From Neoceratodus forsteri (lineage: Eukaryota > Chordata > Ceratodontiformes > Ceratodontidae): a stretch of DNA of 64,000 nucleotides. Below, one piece after another: positions 11,536 to 23,197 of the stretch. A program made the position numbers and the translations under genes. Numbering within the stretch: position 1 is the stretch's first letter; each line of letters starts with the position of its first letter. Where the stretch lies: contig JADMNL010000023.1 of assembly GCA_016271365.2 (NCBI GenBank), forward strand, positions 608,372,001-608,436,000, written 5' to 3'. The notes beneath the pieces are model-generated. The model searched no databases. It was given only the letters and a program-made list of their open reading frames with translations, and was not told the DNA's origin.

Positions 11536-11890
11536 AAATGGTTAGCAATGGAACATGCACACAAAGATAATGTGGAATGATGGTAGTGCCAGCTGTCTCT
11601 TGTTCCTCCCAAGATCTGAACTGTCCCCACACACATACTCAGCCTCAGCTTGTGGTCTGTTTTTGTTTCCTTTTTGTGGTATCGCTGCATTACACCCCCA
11701 TGCTCTGTACTGTCCTGCACACACAAACATTTAGAGCCTGTGGTCCTTTTTTTATTTATCAGCATTGCTCTGTTACCCCTGCCTCCATGCTGTACTGCCC
11801 CCCATACACATACCTGAGCTTCTGGTCCATTTCTTTTTTTTCCTTTAGACATCGCTCATTCACCCTCCCCTCCCTGGATGCTGAGAGTGT
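11536..11890. repeat. Diverged minisatellite, ~85-95-bp unit, about 4 copies
   Basis: Recurring pattern: CTGTACTGTCC/CCCCC-(CA-rich)-CATAC...GAGC(T/C)TGTGGTCC-T-rich tract-ATCGCT. Successive copies sit near 11612, 11696 and 11782. Open frames on both strands across it arise from the repeat. Confidence 0.6.
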
Positions 11891-13754
11891 ACTGGGATTG
11901 GGAACACAGTACTTCAGGGCATAGGGATACTTTCCTATGACTGATACTGCATGCTGGTACTTGTTTTTGCCAGGCATTGTTAAAAAATAAATGTATGGCT
12001 GGAACGGGTTTTCAGCCAATCAACACTCAGAATTCCTGATGCCCATGTTCTACTGGCATGTCTTTCATGACCATGATCTCAAATAATGTACGTTAACTTG
12101 TTCAGGCCTATCCTGTTCCATATTCCAACCTCATCATACCATTCTACAGCTGCCTGTTTAATAGTATTAGTATTGCACATCAGTTTTCATAACCAAATTT
12201 TCAATAATTTTGTAATAAAATACATACTATTTAATAATTGCTGTATGTCATATAGTAACACAAAGTGTGATAATGGAATGAATATAGGCTCTGTTTTGTC
12301 TGTCCCTTCTGCTGCATGGCAGTGACTATCACCAATTCGTATATGGACACACTGCCAAGCTTATCAGCAAGAAAGCTACTACTACTCATGTTATGGAAGC
12401 TCTCAATTCTATTCATTCTTAGAGATCTGTCTAGTCTTGCTTGATATCCTAAACAGTGCTATCTTTCAAAATGTCAGTAGTTATGTTTTTCCACACATTG
12501 ACCAACATATGTGTGAAGTAATACTATCTAATTATTCTCTTTATCCTGAGTCTCTCCTCCCTCAGTTTGAGTGCACGTACCCTGTTTCCGACTGCACTGA
12601 CTGTATCAACTAAAACATGTGTATACTCCACTTTGGTAATCCCTTATAATATTTGGAAGGTTCCATGTCATAATAGCGATAGCAAAACAGCAATTACTAT
12701 TATGGCGAGTGTATATCGGCTGAAAACAAATCAGCGATATACTGTACACATGCTGGTGAGAAGACATCTGGCAGCAATACAAAGTGTTTTTGGTGGGGGC
12801 TGTGCCCTCTTGGGGTGCTTTTCTCCCACCCACCTGACTGCAGATTCCTAACTCCAGGGAATGCATGTCAGGAGGGGTGAAACTCAGTTTGGCACAAAAA
12901 TAAAGTCAACTACAGGAAGCAGCAAAATATTTACTCCCTGTCCCCAGTCCCTGCTGCACCAGAGCTAGCCACCTCACCACCACACCACATGACTAGCTCG
13001 GCAGCAACAGGCACACCACTCCCTACAAACTCCTTTCCACTCACTATCGCCCCCTTCTGTGTCGCCTTCCCTACACTCACTTTTGCATAGGGTTGCTACC
13101 CTTGCAGGGTAGCCAAGAGGATAGTATTCAATATGAGACGCTCTTTTGACAGTGGCTCATATTCAGTCACTATACTCACTGGATACCTATTTGGAACACC
13201 CTTATCATGTCCTACCTCTGTCTTCTCATCTCTGGCGTTAATAATCAGAACACTCTATGCTAATTTCACCTTGTACCTCATGCCCTATAACAGCATATCA
13301 GATTTGTTTTCCTCTGCTGTGCTGGACCCCCAATCTTTCTGAATATATATATATATATACTGGACTGCTGTTTAATTTGAAATCATAAATTGCTTTAATC
13401 TTATTAAACTGTGGTATTATACTGCTGTTACTTCATCTGTTCTTTGGTTTCTTCTGAATACTTCTTTTTGCTTGGGCTCAAGTAAATCAGGCATAGAAAC
13501 AGAATCGAAACAGAATCATTGCTAATGCATAATGCCAATGAAACACTGTTGTAATAAGTCTCAAGGACATAATACCAATTCAGACTGATTTAGCATCAAA
13601 TAAAAATTCCAGTATATATAGTAAAAAGAACTATGCATGTTATACTAGTTGAGAAATGTTTATGTAAGAATTTCATGTTTTCAAGATGCCTTCTTTAGGG
13701 TTTAATAACTTTTGTTGTCATTTAGTTTCTATGAAATATATGGGTAAGCCTCAA
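11891..13754. other. Anonymous AT-rich sequence
   Basis: Includes a short (TA)n run at 13342-13359. No coding similarity or element ends recognised. Confidence 0.45.
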
Positions 13755-13912
13755 TAATACTATATTAAGTAATATAAAATGTCCCAGTAATACATCACTA
13801 CTCCCAATAATACTATCCTGAAAAGTGATAATACTATTGTTCCTGCTGATAATACTACAGTTCAAGGTCATCTCCAACTGTAGTATTATCAGTGGATCCA
13901 TATATTACAAAA
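13755..13912. repeat. Palindromic AATACT-rich segment
   Basis: CAATAATACTAT, GATAATACTATTG and GATAATACTACAGTT are repeated and mirrored by AACTGTAGTATTATC at the right. Likely remnants of MITE hairpins. Confidence 0.5.
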
Positions 13913-13933
13913 AATAACAGAAAGATAAATGTT

Positions 13934-14043
13934 TTACAAGGCATTAATACCATCTTGAGGTTTTGGGGACTTTAGGACGTCTCGAGCTTCGCTGTCAAGG
14001 TTCCATGTCCCCAAAACCTCTGAATGCTATTACTGCCTTGTAA
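13934..14043. mobile_element. Short hairpin MITE with perfect 10-bp ends
   Basis: TTACAAGGCA at the left is exactly mirrored by TGCCTTGTAA at the right. Inner arms TGAGGTTTTGGGGAC and GTCCCCAAAACCTC also pair, around a CpG-containing loop (GGACGTCTCGAGC). Length is 110 bp. Confidence 0.7.
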
Positions 14044-15058
14044 TACTGACTTATCTATCTATTATTATTTTTATGTTGTTTATATGCATGCACAAGAAAC
14101 ATGTTGTGGCAGCTTGCTGCAGAAGTGGGTTGAGGAGGTGCGGCACTTTTGTGACAATGCCCCACTGCCTTTGAGGCTTGGCCCACTTTCCCAATGGGGT
14201 GGCACACTACTGCTAACACTAGTTCAGCCAGAGTGCCACCACCTTGAAAAGTTTCAGCCGCTCACATCAGCAATACTAAAGCTGACACCATCAGCTGACA
14301 CCTTGTCATTCCAGCATCAGCCATTCAGCTGCAATGAGGATTGACTCGTCATTGAAGGGTGGTACCTTGCATGCCCCGACCCAGTTTGCCAATGGGGAGC
14401 CCAGTCTCCATTAGCATAATGTCCCCATGCCCAAAGTTTCTGCTGTATGCTGAGGGGTGCCCAATACCCCTCGGCATTATGCCCTCCACTTTCTTTGCCA
14501 ATGGGCCACCCAATCCCGGACTTCAGTCCCCCTTCCCAGTTGAATTTGTTGAAGGGGGTCCTACCCTTCAGCATAATGTCTCCCCAATGTGTGCCTGCAA
14601 GGGGTGCCCAATCCTCTTGGCTCTCCCCCAACTGGTATGTGCTGACTGAGTGCCCCAATCTCTGTCAGCTACAGCCCCCAAACACCAGGTGGCACACTGG
14701 TAGCCCTCCCAGCATGCCAAAGTCCCTGAAATAAAAACAGTCCTGTGATGCTTTTTCTTTTTCCCCAACACCTGTAAAATAAGAAAAAGGTCCCTCATAG
14801 AGTTCAGCCCTTCTCCAACCTGTGCCCACCCACTGTGCACTCCACCTCCCACACCCCCTACCCCATACTTACCTCTGGAGAACAGTGCAGCAACCTTGGG
14901 TGGACCGGGAACACGCCTGCACTCTTCAAAGTCGTCCAAACTGAAGAAATAAGCTGTATAATGGCATAAATAGGGTTTTTCAACTTTGGTGCATATCTCG
15001 CCATTTTAGGAATTTTGGCACCAAATGTTTAACATGGGGTTCTTGGAAAACCTACTTA
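14044..15058. repeat. GC-richer stretch with loosely repeated ~100-bp motifs
   Basis: CCAATGGGG/GCCAATGGG, (T/C)AGCATAATGTC and GGGGTGCCCAAT recur between about 14150 and 14640, suggesting a very diverged tandem repeat. Open frames on both strands here are by-products. From 14700 onward nothing recognisable. Confidence 0.35.
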
Positions 15059-15059
15059 T

Positions 15060-15725
15060 GAATTCAATCACTGTCATGGCGTTATTTGATCCAGAAAGGT
15101 GATTTCGCTGTCACTGCACAGAATCACCTTCGGGACAGATTAACAAAATGACAGTGCCACTATTCATGAGGTGGGCTCTCAAAAGGCCTATGTTGCACAT
15201 TTGGTGAATAAAATCAAAAATTACTGTTTTACTTGTATTGCTCAGTTTCCAAGCACGCCTCGTAACTTTGTGAATTTGTAATATTTTCACATCATATTTT
15301 CAACACTGCCATTTTTTCACACTTCCTTATGAACAGTACTGCTGTCATTTTCACATCCTGCTGAAATGTGTTTTTGCACTTGTGCAGAATAGCACAGTCG
15401 CTGAGGGAAATCAGTGTTCAGGATGGATTAAGAAATGACAGTGGCACTGTTCATGAGCAGAGGTCCTAAAATGCCTATGTTAAAATTTGGTGATGAAAGT
15501 CCATAAAATGACTGTGTTACAAGCATGCATTGCACTGTTTCCATGCGCTCTCGCAATTTGCAAATTTGTAATATTTTCATGCCAGATTTTTAACACTGGC
15601 ATTTTTCACCACCTCCTTATGAAAAGTACAGCTGTCATTTTCACATCCTGTCCAAAATCTGTTTTGCACTTCTGGTGCAGAATAGCGTGTCACTGTGGGA
15701 AATCAGTGTTTGGGACAGATTAAGA
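15060..15725. repeat. Tandem repeat, ~290-bp unit, ~2.3 copies
   Basis: GGGACAGATTAACAAAATGA near 15133, CAGGATGGATTAAGAAATGA near 15420 and GGGACAGATTAAG near 15712 mark successive units. AATTTGTAATATTTTCA and CATTTTTTCAC/CATTTTTCACCACC blocks keep the same spacing. Confidence 0.75.
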
Positions 15726-15769
15726 TTGAGCTAGTGAGAGGGGTGGAATGAGCTCAACTGAGCTCAGTC

Positions 15770-16440
15770 AGAACTGGTACAGAAAAAGGCACCAACGCAG
15801 GCAAGGAGCCAGTACAAAAGAGCAGCCTGCAGCGCCGGGAGAAACAGAACAGTGAGTGAGGGAGGGAGTGAGCGAGCCCAAAGGAGCTCTGTTGGGACTG
15901 CTGTGGATTTCTTTGTGGGCAGAAAAGGTGTCAATGCAGGCATGGGCCCAGTACAAAAGGCAGCCTGCAGCTCCAGGAGAAACAGAATGAGCAACTGAGG
16001 GAGGGGAGGAGCAAGCTCAACAGAGCTCTGTCGGGACTGCTGCAGAATTCTTTGTAGGCAGAAAAGGCACCAACACAGGCAGGAGCCCAATACAAAGGGC
16101 AGCCTGCAGCACCTGGAGAAACAGAACAAGCAAGTGAGAGGGGGAGTGAGTGAGCTCAATGGAGCTCTGTTAGAAGTGCTGCAGATTTCTTTGTGGGCAG
16201 AAAAGGCACCAATGCAGGCAGGATGCCCAGTACAAAAGGGCAGCCTGCAGCTGAGAGAGAAATAAAAGAGGGAGTGAGAGGGGGAGTGGGTGAGCTCAAC
16301 TGAACTCTGTTGGGACTGCTGCAGATTTCTTTGTGGGCAGAAAAAGGTGTGCAATGCAAGCAGGAGCCTAGTACAAAAGGCAGCCTGCTGGATCGGGAGA
16401 AACAGAATGAGCGAGTGAGAGAGTGGGAGCACAAACTCAA
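15770..16440. repeat. Tandem repeat, 139-140-bp unit, ~5 copies
   Basis: The marker CTTTGT(G/A)GGCAGAAAA occurs at 15911, 16050, 16189 and 16329, steps of 139, 139 and 140 bp. Each unit has GCAGCCTGCAG, GAGAAACAGAA and GAGCTC(T) blocks. Because the unit length is not a multiple of three, the long minus-strand open frame through it (16531-15764, 255 codons) shifts frame between units and is not a repeat protein. Confidence 0.85.
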
Positions 16441-16975
16441 TGGTCTCTGCCAGGACTTTAGAGTTGCCCACCCTCCTGCCCAGGCTCCTCAGTGGTCCTC
16501 TATTACAGCAGGGTCTGTGGAGTGGAGACAAAGCAATGATTGGATACTTTTAGTATTGCTGTAATAATACTGATTTACTTCTTCTGTTTCTTTCTCTAAC
16601 TGAGCTAAGTACTGAGCCATACTGTTATGATTGCTGTAATAATAAATATTTATTTGTTCGCTTATTTCTCTAACTGAGCTGAGTAATACTTAGAGTGCAA
16701 TAGCATTTCTAATTGGGCAAAGTGAAACTATATGAGAGCTGAGTACAAAAAGTATGGTAGCTGAGGGGTGAAAATGGACAAGGAGGCTTTAGGATTGCTA
16801 CAGAAATACAGTATCTAATGGATGAGATTTGAGACTGAATTAACCCGGTCGGCTAGGGGCAGTAAGGGACTAGAGTGGGGGACAGGAATTTGAGTAAACA
16901 GGGGCCTAAAAGTTGTAGTAGGGTACAGAACCTGGGAGTAAGAGCCCAATACATAAGAGGGGGCCAAAATAGGAG
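16441..16975. other. Anonymous sequence
   Basis: ACTGAGCT and ATTGCTGTAATAAT recur twice (16560-16690) but no larger unit is evident. Confidence 0.4.
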
Positions 16976-16977
16976 AC

Positions 16978-17179
16978 AGTATAGTGCAGTGGTCTAAGGC
17001 TGTGAACTGCAAATCTGGTGACATCCAGCAGACCAGACCTGGGTTTAATCACTGCTTCCACTTGCATACTGTGTGACCCTGAGCAAGTCACTTAACCTCC
17101 TTGTGCTCCCAGGTCGCTCCTGTAAAAAGCTTTCAGCTTAGTGTGCTATACCTGGTTAAACAACTGAAAAAAAAAAAAA
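16978..17179 (+). mobile_element. tRNA-derived SINE (MIR/CORE-like)
   Basis: The tRNA-like head has AGTGCAGTGGTCTAAGGC (A box) and CTGGGTTTAATCAC (B box). The body has TACTGTGTGACCCTGAGCAA then GTCACTTAACCTCCTTGTGC, the classic MIR/L2-type segment. It ends in a poly(A) of 13. The copy at 20395-20578 is the same family on the other strand. Confidence 0.75.
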
Positions 17180-18605
17180 GGGTCAGGTACCACATGTCAA
17201 TAGGGTGGGCATCCTTGGAAGGGTGGTGTGCTGTATAGGTGTGGGTCTGCCATGATCCTGGACTGGAATGGGCTTGGAGGATGGGGGTGCATGGTCTGTA
17301 GAGGACTAGCTAGTTTGAGGAGGAACTGTGGAGGTTAGGGAGGAGTCTAAGTGGCAGGGCAGATGAGCATGGTAGGCATCCAGGGGGATAGGGATGGCAA
17401 GGGGACCCAGGAAGAATAACTAGGGAGTGAAACTTACCCCAGTATCAGAGACAGTAACAGAAAAGACAGAAGAAGGGAGGTGCGTGAGGCAAGGGGGCCT
17501 CTGATGGGAAGAGACCACGAGGAGTGCCAGGAGTACCAGGGAGAGAGCAGATGGCTGTGGGTAGGAGGGGCCAGGGGTGGCATGGAGAGGAACAAGTGGG
17601 AGGGGAACTGATAGGGGAAGAGATGTAGGAGGGTATTAACTAGAATAGATTCGAACCTCTGCTATGGGAGAGAGAGGGCAGGAACATATTGAAGGGGAGG
17701 ACAAGCGGGGCATGAGAAGGATGGCAACAGTAGAAGAAGAGATAGTGAGATGAAAGGGTAGAAGGGGCTAGTAAGGAAGGAAGGAGGGTGGTGACTGGAG
17801 GAGAGAAGGTTACAGGAGGGGGAAGGAAGGAGGGCATCACTATCAGGGTAGAAGGAATGGGGCCTAAATCAACAACAGCAGGGATAGGAAAGGGGTTGGA
17901 AATCAGCAGGGGAGGAGGAGGAGGACAGGTCGACATGGGAAGCTCAGTAGGAAGTAGTCAGCCTGGGAAGGGGGTTCAAAGGAATGGAGGAATAAGGCAG
18001 AGAAAAGGTGAGGTGGAAGTAGGGGTACAGATACAGAAGTCACAGAGGTGCAGCTGGCAGAGGTAAGGGGCAGGGAAGAACAAATACTGGGGTGGTGGAA
18101 GGGACATTAGAAGGAAAGGGGTAAGGGACGGGGGTACATGTCCGGGGATTCTATACTGAAATCGGTGAGATGGGGTGGAAAGGGGAAAGGCACAGCCATA
18201 TTTGGATTGAAGCTGTCCCCAGGTTGACTGCAGGAGGGGCAGGGCAGGGCAGGCACTGCTCAAGCATGCAGCGAGGGGAGGAAGAACCTCATTTACTGTT
18301 GCATGTGCATACAAACAACTTGGTGGGGGACACTGTGGAAGTAGTGGGGGAAGTTTGAGTAGTTGGGCAGGCAGTGTGGTGGGTGGGGAAGTCAGTGGCA
18401 TTCTTGGAGGTACTGTTGGTACCATGTGCAAGAATGGGGTGGAAGGAGGCTTGAGGAGTTCAATCAGTGGCTGAGGGATTGGTGCCACACCAAACATTAT
18501 GGGTCAGTGACTAACTGGGGTAGGGTCTGGGGGAATAGTGACTTGTACAAGGGGACAGAGTACACTGGAGCAGTAAGGGAGTGAAGTATTAAAGGCAGCA
18601 TTACT
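17180..18605 (+). pseudogene. CR1-type ORF1 esterase (SGNH) relic
   Basis: A purine-rich stretch leads into recognisable pieces of the esterase domain found in ORF1 of CR1-like LINEs. MSGDSILKSV near 18139-18168 is the catalytic-serine GDS block. LLLHVHTNNLVGD near 18295 corresponds to the (I/L)HVGTND block, with the G and D lost. LEEFNQWLRDWCHTKHYG at about 18449-18502 and NWGRVWGNSDLYKG match the segment before the final catalytic D-x-x-H, which reads TEYT here instead of DGxH. Stops and frameshifts are frequent. Upstream (17200-18100) the proline-rich open frame on the opposite strand is a compositional by-product. No RT portion follows; a SINE begins at about 18606. Confidence 0.6.
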
Positions 18606-18845
18606 GCCGGCCCACTGGCGCTGAGGGTTGAGGCACTGGACGCTACACCTCACGCCACACTGGTGACCCAGGTTCAGACTCGAGCCCAGGCCACCAGGGG
18701 TCGGCAAGGGAGGGATCAGGATTGAGCATCTGGAGGACCCTCTCCTGTCCTAGAGCAGGATCCAGGGACCCACCACTCTGTAGCTGTCCCTGGTGATGAC
18801 CAGGGGCACTACTAGATTGGTGAGTAAAGGGAGAAGAGCGTGGCA
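18606..18845 (+). mobile_element. tRNA-like SINE, diverged
   Basis: CTGGCGCTGAGGGTTGAGGC resembles an A box and CCAGGTTCAGACTCGAGC a B box about 50 bp later, then a G-rich body. Similar in layout to the element at 29456. The 3' end is indistinct. Confidence 0.4.
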
Positions 18846-20394
18846 GACATTGGCATGCTGTGCCTAAGGTCATTGCTCGTCCGACTCTGCAAAGGGGACA
18901 AAAGTGGAAAATTGGCTACGGTCGGGCAGCATGAGCTTCTGACCCCTGCTGACAGTTCTTAGGCATGGTACTTTCACTTCCAAATACCTAAATAGCACAT
19001 ATAAGCAGCAACATTTGGCATTGACAAATGCTTGTTTTATTAGGTCATGATTTGTTTGTGTTCTGTTCAGCACTCTCAACATTTTATGGCTATGTAATAG
19101 TTTAAGTTTTAATGATGATGTTCTGTTAGAGTTTTCATTTTGTTTTTCTCATTGATCCCAAGAGAAAAAAAAAACTGTTTTATTTATTTATTCTTGGGGA
19201 GAGAAAGCACTGTACACTTCTATTTGCCACCTGCTGTTTTCATGCTGGAGTGCAACATATGGCACTTCTGGAGACACATCAGGTCAGGGTGGGGATTCCT
19301 AGACTTGCACATTAAGTGTCAGCATCAGAGGAACAGAAGAGTCAAATAAATTGTGAAATGAATAATTCTTCATCGGACTCAGATTCGTGCCATCACTATC
19401 CATTCATCCTGGGCCTTGTCTGGAAGAAATGCTACAAACGTCACAACCAATTACAGGCATGTTTGTGGAAAGTATGTTAAGACTGATATATGTGTAACAC
19501 TTAAGGGGATGAGAAAGATGGGGAAAAGCAAGGTAGAGCCTGTACTGTATTTTGAAAAGCAAAAACTATTTCACCCGATTCTCATTTATGCAATTTAACT
19601 CCCTTCTGCATATACATTTAGGTAAACTGGTTCTCCTTGCTTGGAACAGTCTGCACTAAGTATTCCACACACAAAGTGTGGGCCTGCTCTAATCTGCAGT
19701 TGCGTGCAAAAACTTTTTAGTTTACTTACTTTTTACTGCAGTATAGTAGATTGTAATAGATCAATTATGCTTAGTTCTAGGCTGACATCTTCTGTAAATA
19801 CAAACTCAGAATCCTGCAGCTGACCTCATAGTAATAGACAGCAGTGGAGATTATGTAGCCTGCAGTGCATGCTATTAATCTCTGATCAGATGCTTTCTGG
19901 GTCTGCTTTTCTCCAGGGCAAAGAACAGTCCTTATCACTGTACTTAGCTTGGGAGGACAGCAGAACCAGCCAAGAAAATATATGAGCTAAAATAAACTCT
20001 AACATGTACTGCAGGCTATTGAATCTCCCTCTACAACTACTGCTCTGATGTCAGTTGCAGGGATTCTGGGATTTTTAGTAACAGAAGATCTCAGCCTACA
20101 ACTCAGCAAAATTAGTCTGATACGATCTACTGTACTACAATAAACATTACACTAAAATGTTTTGCACACTAAGTCCACACTGGGACCAGCCTCAGACTTG
20201 AGTGTGGGTCTTTGCTTCTGATTGTTCCCTTTTAATATGATTCTTCTTGTCATCTTTCCCCATGGCCATGTGTTATTAATCACCTTTACTGCTTGATCTA
20301 AAATGGTTGCCAAGTCTCAGACACTGTTTTCTATTACATGTGAGAACTGCTGGGAAGTGTGACTCCTGCTTAACATGTATTGTATATGGAAAGG
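18846..20394. other. Anonymous sequence
   Basis: No element ends or coding similarity recognised. Contains short T-rich and A-rich runs (for example 19165-19195). Confidence 0.45.
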
Positions 20395-20578
20395 GGAAAT
20401 TGTTTAACCAGGAAAGACAACTAAGCAGGAGCTTGTTCTCGGGTGTGACCTGGGAGCACAAGGAAGTTAAATGACTTGCTCAGGGTCACACAGTATGCAA
20501 GTTGGAATTGATGGGATTCAAACCCAGGTCTCCAGTTTTGCAGCTCACTGCTCTAAACCACAGTGCTATTCTGCCTCC
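20395..20578 (-). mobile_element. tRNA-derived SINE (MIR/CORE-like), minus strand
   Basis: Reverse complement gives a head with AGCACTGTGGTTTAGAGCAG (A box), ACCTGGGTTTGAATCCC (B box) and the TGTGTGACCCTGAGCAAGTC body, then CTTCCTTGTGCTCCCAGGTC and CTGGTTAAACAA. This closely matches 16978-17179. Confidence 0.8.
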
Positions 20579-21007
20579 TGCCATATGGGGAATATTGGAG
20601 ACTTTCAGGGTGGATTTTTTAATACAGTACAAGAAATCATGCAGTTTATCTTGAAGGGAAGGGTGTTAAGATGGGAATTGGGAACTAACTAGCTTGTTCT
20701 GAAATACAGATACTGTCTGGACATGAGGAGGGGAACATTAAAGCATAGAAAATGGGTTTGAGTAGTCTTGTATATCTAATGTGATAGTTTGTTAAAAAGC
20801 TGCATTTTGGAAGGAAGGAGGGCTAGTTAGTGGGGAAAATGCCTTCCATGTTTGTACACTCAATAAAGGATGCATGTTTTGCCACATGACATTGAATGTC
20901 ATTACCTCAAAAATGTAGACTTGTGGTGTTGTGCTGAGATATCAACACAGTTCAGTAGCCTAAATGGTTAATTGCATTGCCTGACTTTTGTTATCCATTT
21001 TCCAGCT
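20579..21007. other. Anonymous sequence
   Basis: A GTGGTGTTGTGCTGAGATATC stretch at about 20931 echoes the inner arm of the MITE family. Otherwise nothing seen. Confidence 0.4.
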
Positions 21008-21130
21008 AGCAATAATACATAACAGGGTGTTGTACATGTAAGCAATAAGCAACAATGGGGTATCCTTTAAAGGATTAGCTATTCATGCCCCTAAGGGCAT
21101 ACTAAGGCATGAGGCCTTATCCATTATTGC
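21008..21130. mobile_element. MITE of the AGCAATAAT family, diverged
   Basis: Left end AGCAATAATACATAACAGGG and right end CCATTATTGC are imperfect inverses. Inside, GCATACTAAGGCATGAGGCC parallels the interior of the 53714 copy. Confidence 0.5.
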
Positions 21131-21369
21131 GAGCTTTGCACTTACTGCATCTTGTATTTAGCACTTAATAAACATGCAATCCTGTAGTTCACTGATTCAG
21201 TCTCCTGCTTGGTTCCCTAGAAAAATAGTATTCAGTACTGACCCATGATGATATACTGATATATTAACACAGGTCAAAGTGCTGCCAAGGTGCCAAGCAA
21301 CGCTCACGATTTCTCCAAACTGTTTTATAAATATAGAATAATGCATGTACAGATGTGTATTATGAATTT

Positions 21370-21458
21370 TTCACACACCAAAGATGTGTGATGCCACTTA
21401 AACTCAAAGAGTGAAGCTCAAGGGTTTAACAAGGCATCACACAATGAGGGTGTGTGAA
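21370..21458. mobile_element. Hairpin MITE with TTCACACACC ends
   Basis: TTCACACACC...TGTGTGATGCC pairs with GGCATCACACA...GGTGTGTGAA, with AACTC/GAGTG inner sequence. Length is 89 bp. Confidence 0.65.
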
Positions 21459-22610
21459 TAAATGACTAATCCAAATTTGCACATTTTTTATTTTTTATAA
21501 TTACTGGTTAGCTGTATTTATCAACATCCCTGGATCTCATTTTCTTTAAATCCCATTTCCCCAGATGTAAGAGAGAGATATTCTGGTAGCAATTTTCAGT
21601 GAAAGGTAGATTGTTTATTTACCTCCTGAAACCATTCTTTTAAAATTAAACAGTATTTTTAATTAAAAGAAAACAGTGCTTTTGTTCCATAGTCAGTGCT
21701 GCAGTTGAGAAGTGCAAAGGAGAGGTGAGAGGAACAGAGGTGAAAGGGATCACATTAGTATAGTAATTGAAGTACTTTAGACATATATTTTCGACAACAG
21801 CAAAATGAGTAAAACAAAAGTGTGAGCTTTTGAGGTATACAGTACAGGTTTAAACAGATCACACTGAGTTTTATTGATATCAACCAGTTACCAGTTATTA
21901 CAGAGTTCCATAATAACCGGTAACATTGCTGCAGCTGGATATTATGGCATTTGAAAGTATTATGGATAGTAGATTAATAAAAACTGCTGCCAGTAATTAT
22001 TAATGTTTATAAAATGGGGAATGACAATCCTGCAAACTGATTGGTCATTAGCTGTGCATTAGATATGGGTAATACATGGCTAAAAATAAGACCTGCCAAA
22101 CTGGATGCAGCACATTTAAGAAATCCTTGAGCCAGCCATTATTTAGAATAAAAAAAAATAGTTTTTTTCCCGCTTAGTGACAAGTTACCAAAGCCTAATT
22201 CCAACTGTACAGTAGTTGATTGCTTCCTTCTCAGTCTGCAAGTCACAGAACACAGCAACATAATACACAATGAAATAACAGTTAAAACCAATATTTAATT
22301 TTTTTCCTCCTTGTTACTATCCACTGTGATCTTCTGTCCCACTCCACCCTGTCCCTGCCTACCACTCGCTGCAGACCACTAGTTGCTTCCTCACTTACAC
22401 ATAGTGTCCAAAAGTTACATTATACCTGGATCAATGTACAACTAAGCTTGAATTAACACTTTCCTTATCCTTTCTGCTGCATTAATATCTATTCAGTCAC
22501 CTAGCTATGTGACCACCCACTGCGCCATTCACTTGCTTCTGCCCACCCCTTGCTCACATGCTATAATTGATGGTTACAATTTAAGTCCTGGAAAAGCACT
22601 CCCACTAAGT
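21459..22610. other. Anonymous AT-rich sequence with one small hairpin
   Basis: A hairpin GTTACCAGTTATTACAG / ATAATAACCGGTAAC lies near 21890-21930. No other recognisable feature. Confidence 0.4.
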
Positions 22611-22641
22611 TAGCATAGCATAGCATAGCATAGCATAGCAT
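22611..22641. repeat. (AGCAT)n pentanucleotide microsatellite
   Basis: Six perfect AGCAT units. Confidence 0.9.
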
Positions 22642-22685
22642 TTGAAAACTGCAGTATGGTAAAAGACTACTAAAAGCATAATCCA

Positions 22686-22765
22686 TTAACCCTTAGGCTG
22701 CCAACAGAATTAGAGCGATAGGAATTTTGGACTGATATATCAGTCCACAGCACAGCAAGGGTTAA
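22686..22765. mobile_element. Tiny TTAA-flanked MITE
   Basis: TTAACCCTTAGGCTG at the left is mirrored by reverse-complement TTAACCCTTGCTGTG at the right. The ends fit TTAA-targeting elements. Length is 80 bp. Confidence 0.5.
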
Positions 22766-23058
22766 AACAAATGGGTGTTTTAATATTGACTTACCTACAC
22801 TTTCTGCATATACCTTGTCAGATCCATCACTGGTGTGCTCCGCTATTCTGACTTCAACCGCTAGTAAAGTAGTAAAGCAAAACTATAGAAAACTGCAAGT
22901 ACAGTAGCCTACTAAGGAAAAAGCACCTAAAGCAAAACAGAAAAGCTTAATGCAGCAAGTCAGAGGAACTATGTTAATGAAAACTAAGCAAAGATTTACA
23001 TTTTATAATACTTAAACATATAGATTTTATGTTTTCGTTTAATTGAAAATACAGGGTA
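22766..23058. other. Anonymous sequence
   Basis: No feature seen. Confidence 0.4.
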
Positions 23059-23197
23059 CCATTTTATAAGTGCAATAAGATACTCCAGGGCTGTGCATTA
23101 GACACTTCTAATGCATGCCAGCAGCTAAAGGCAAATGGCTTGTGGCCTCTTGCCTTACTATGCACCTTGCCGGGCATTGAAGTGTTTAGAAAATGGC
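23059..23197. mobile_element. MITE of the AGCAATAAT / CCATTTTCTAAGC family
   Basis: Left end CCATTTTATAAGTGCAATAA then GATACTCCAGGGC; the right end in reverse complement reads GCCATTTTCTAAACACTTCA then ATGCCCGGC. The inner part has AGGCAAATGGCTTGTGGCCT. Confidence 0.6.

Noticed and set aside
15764..16531. 255-codon minus-strand open frame
   Set aside because: It lies entirely in a 139-140-bp tandem repeat whose unit is not a multiple of three; sequence features are explained by the repeat.
17640..18497. Proline-rich minus-strand frames as a gene
   Set aside because: They are the complement of the purine-rich CR1 ORF1 relic on the plus strand.
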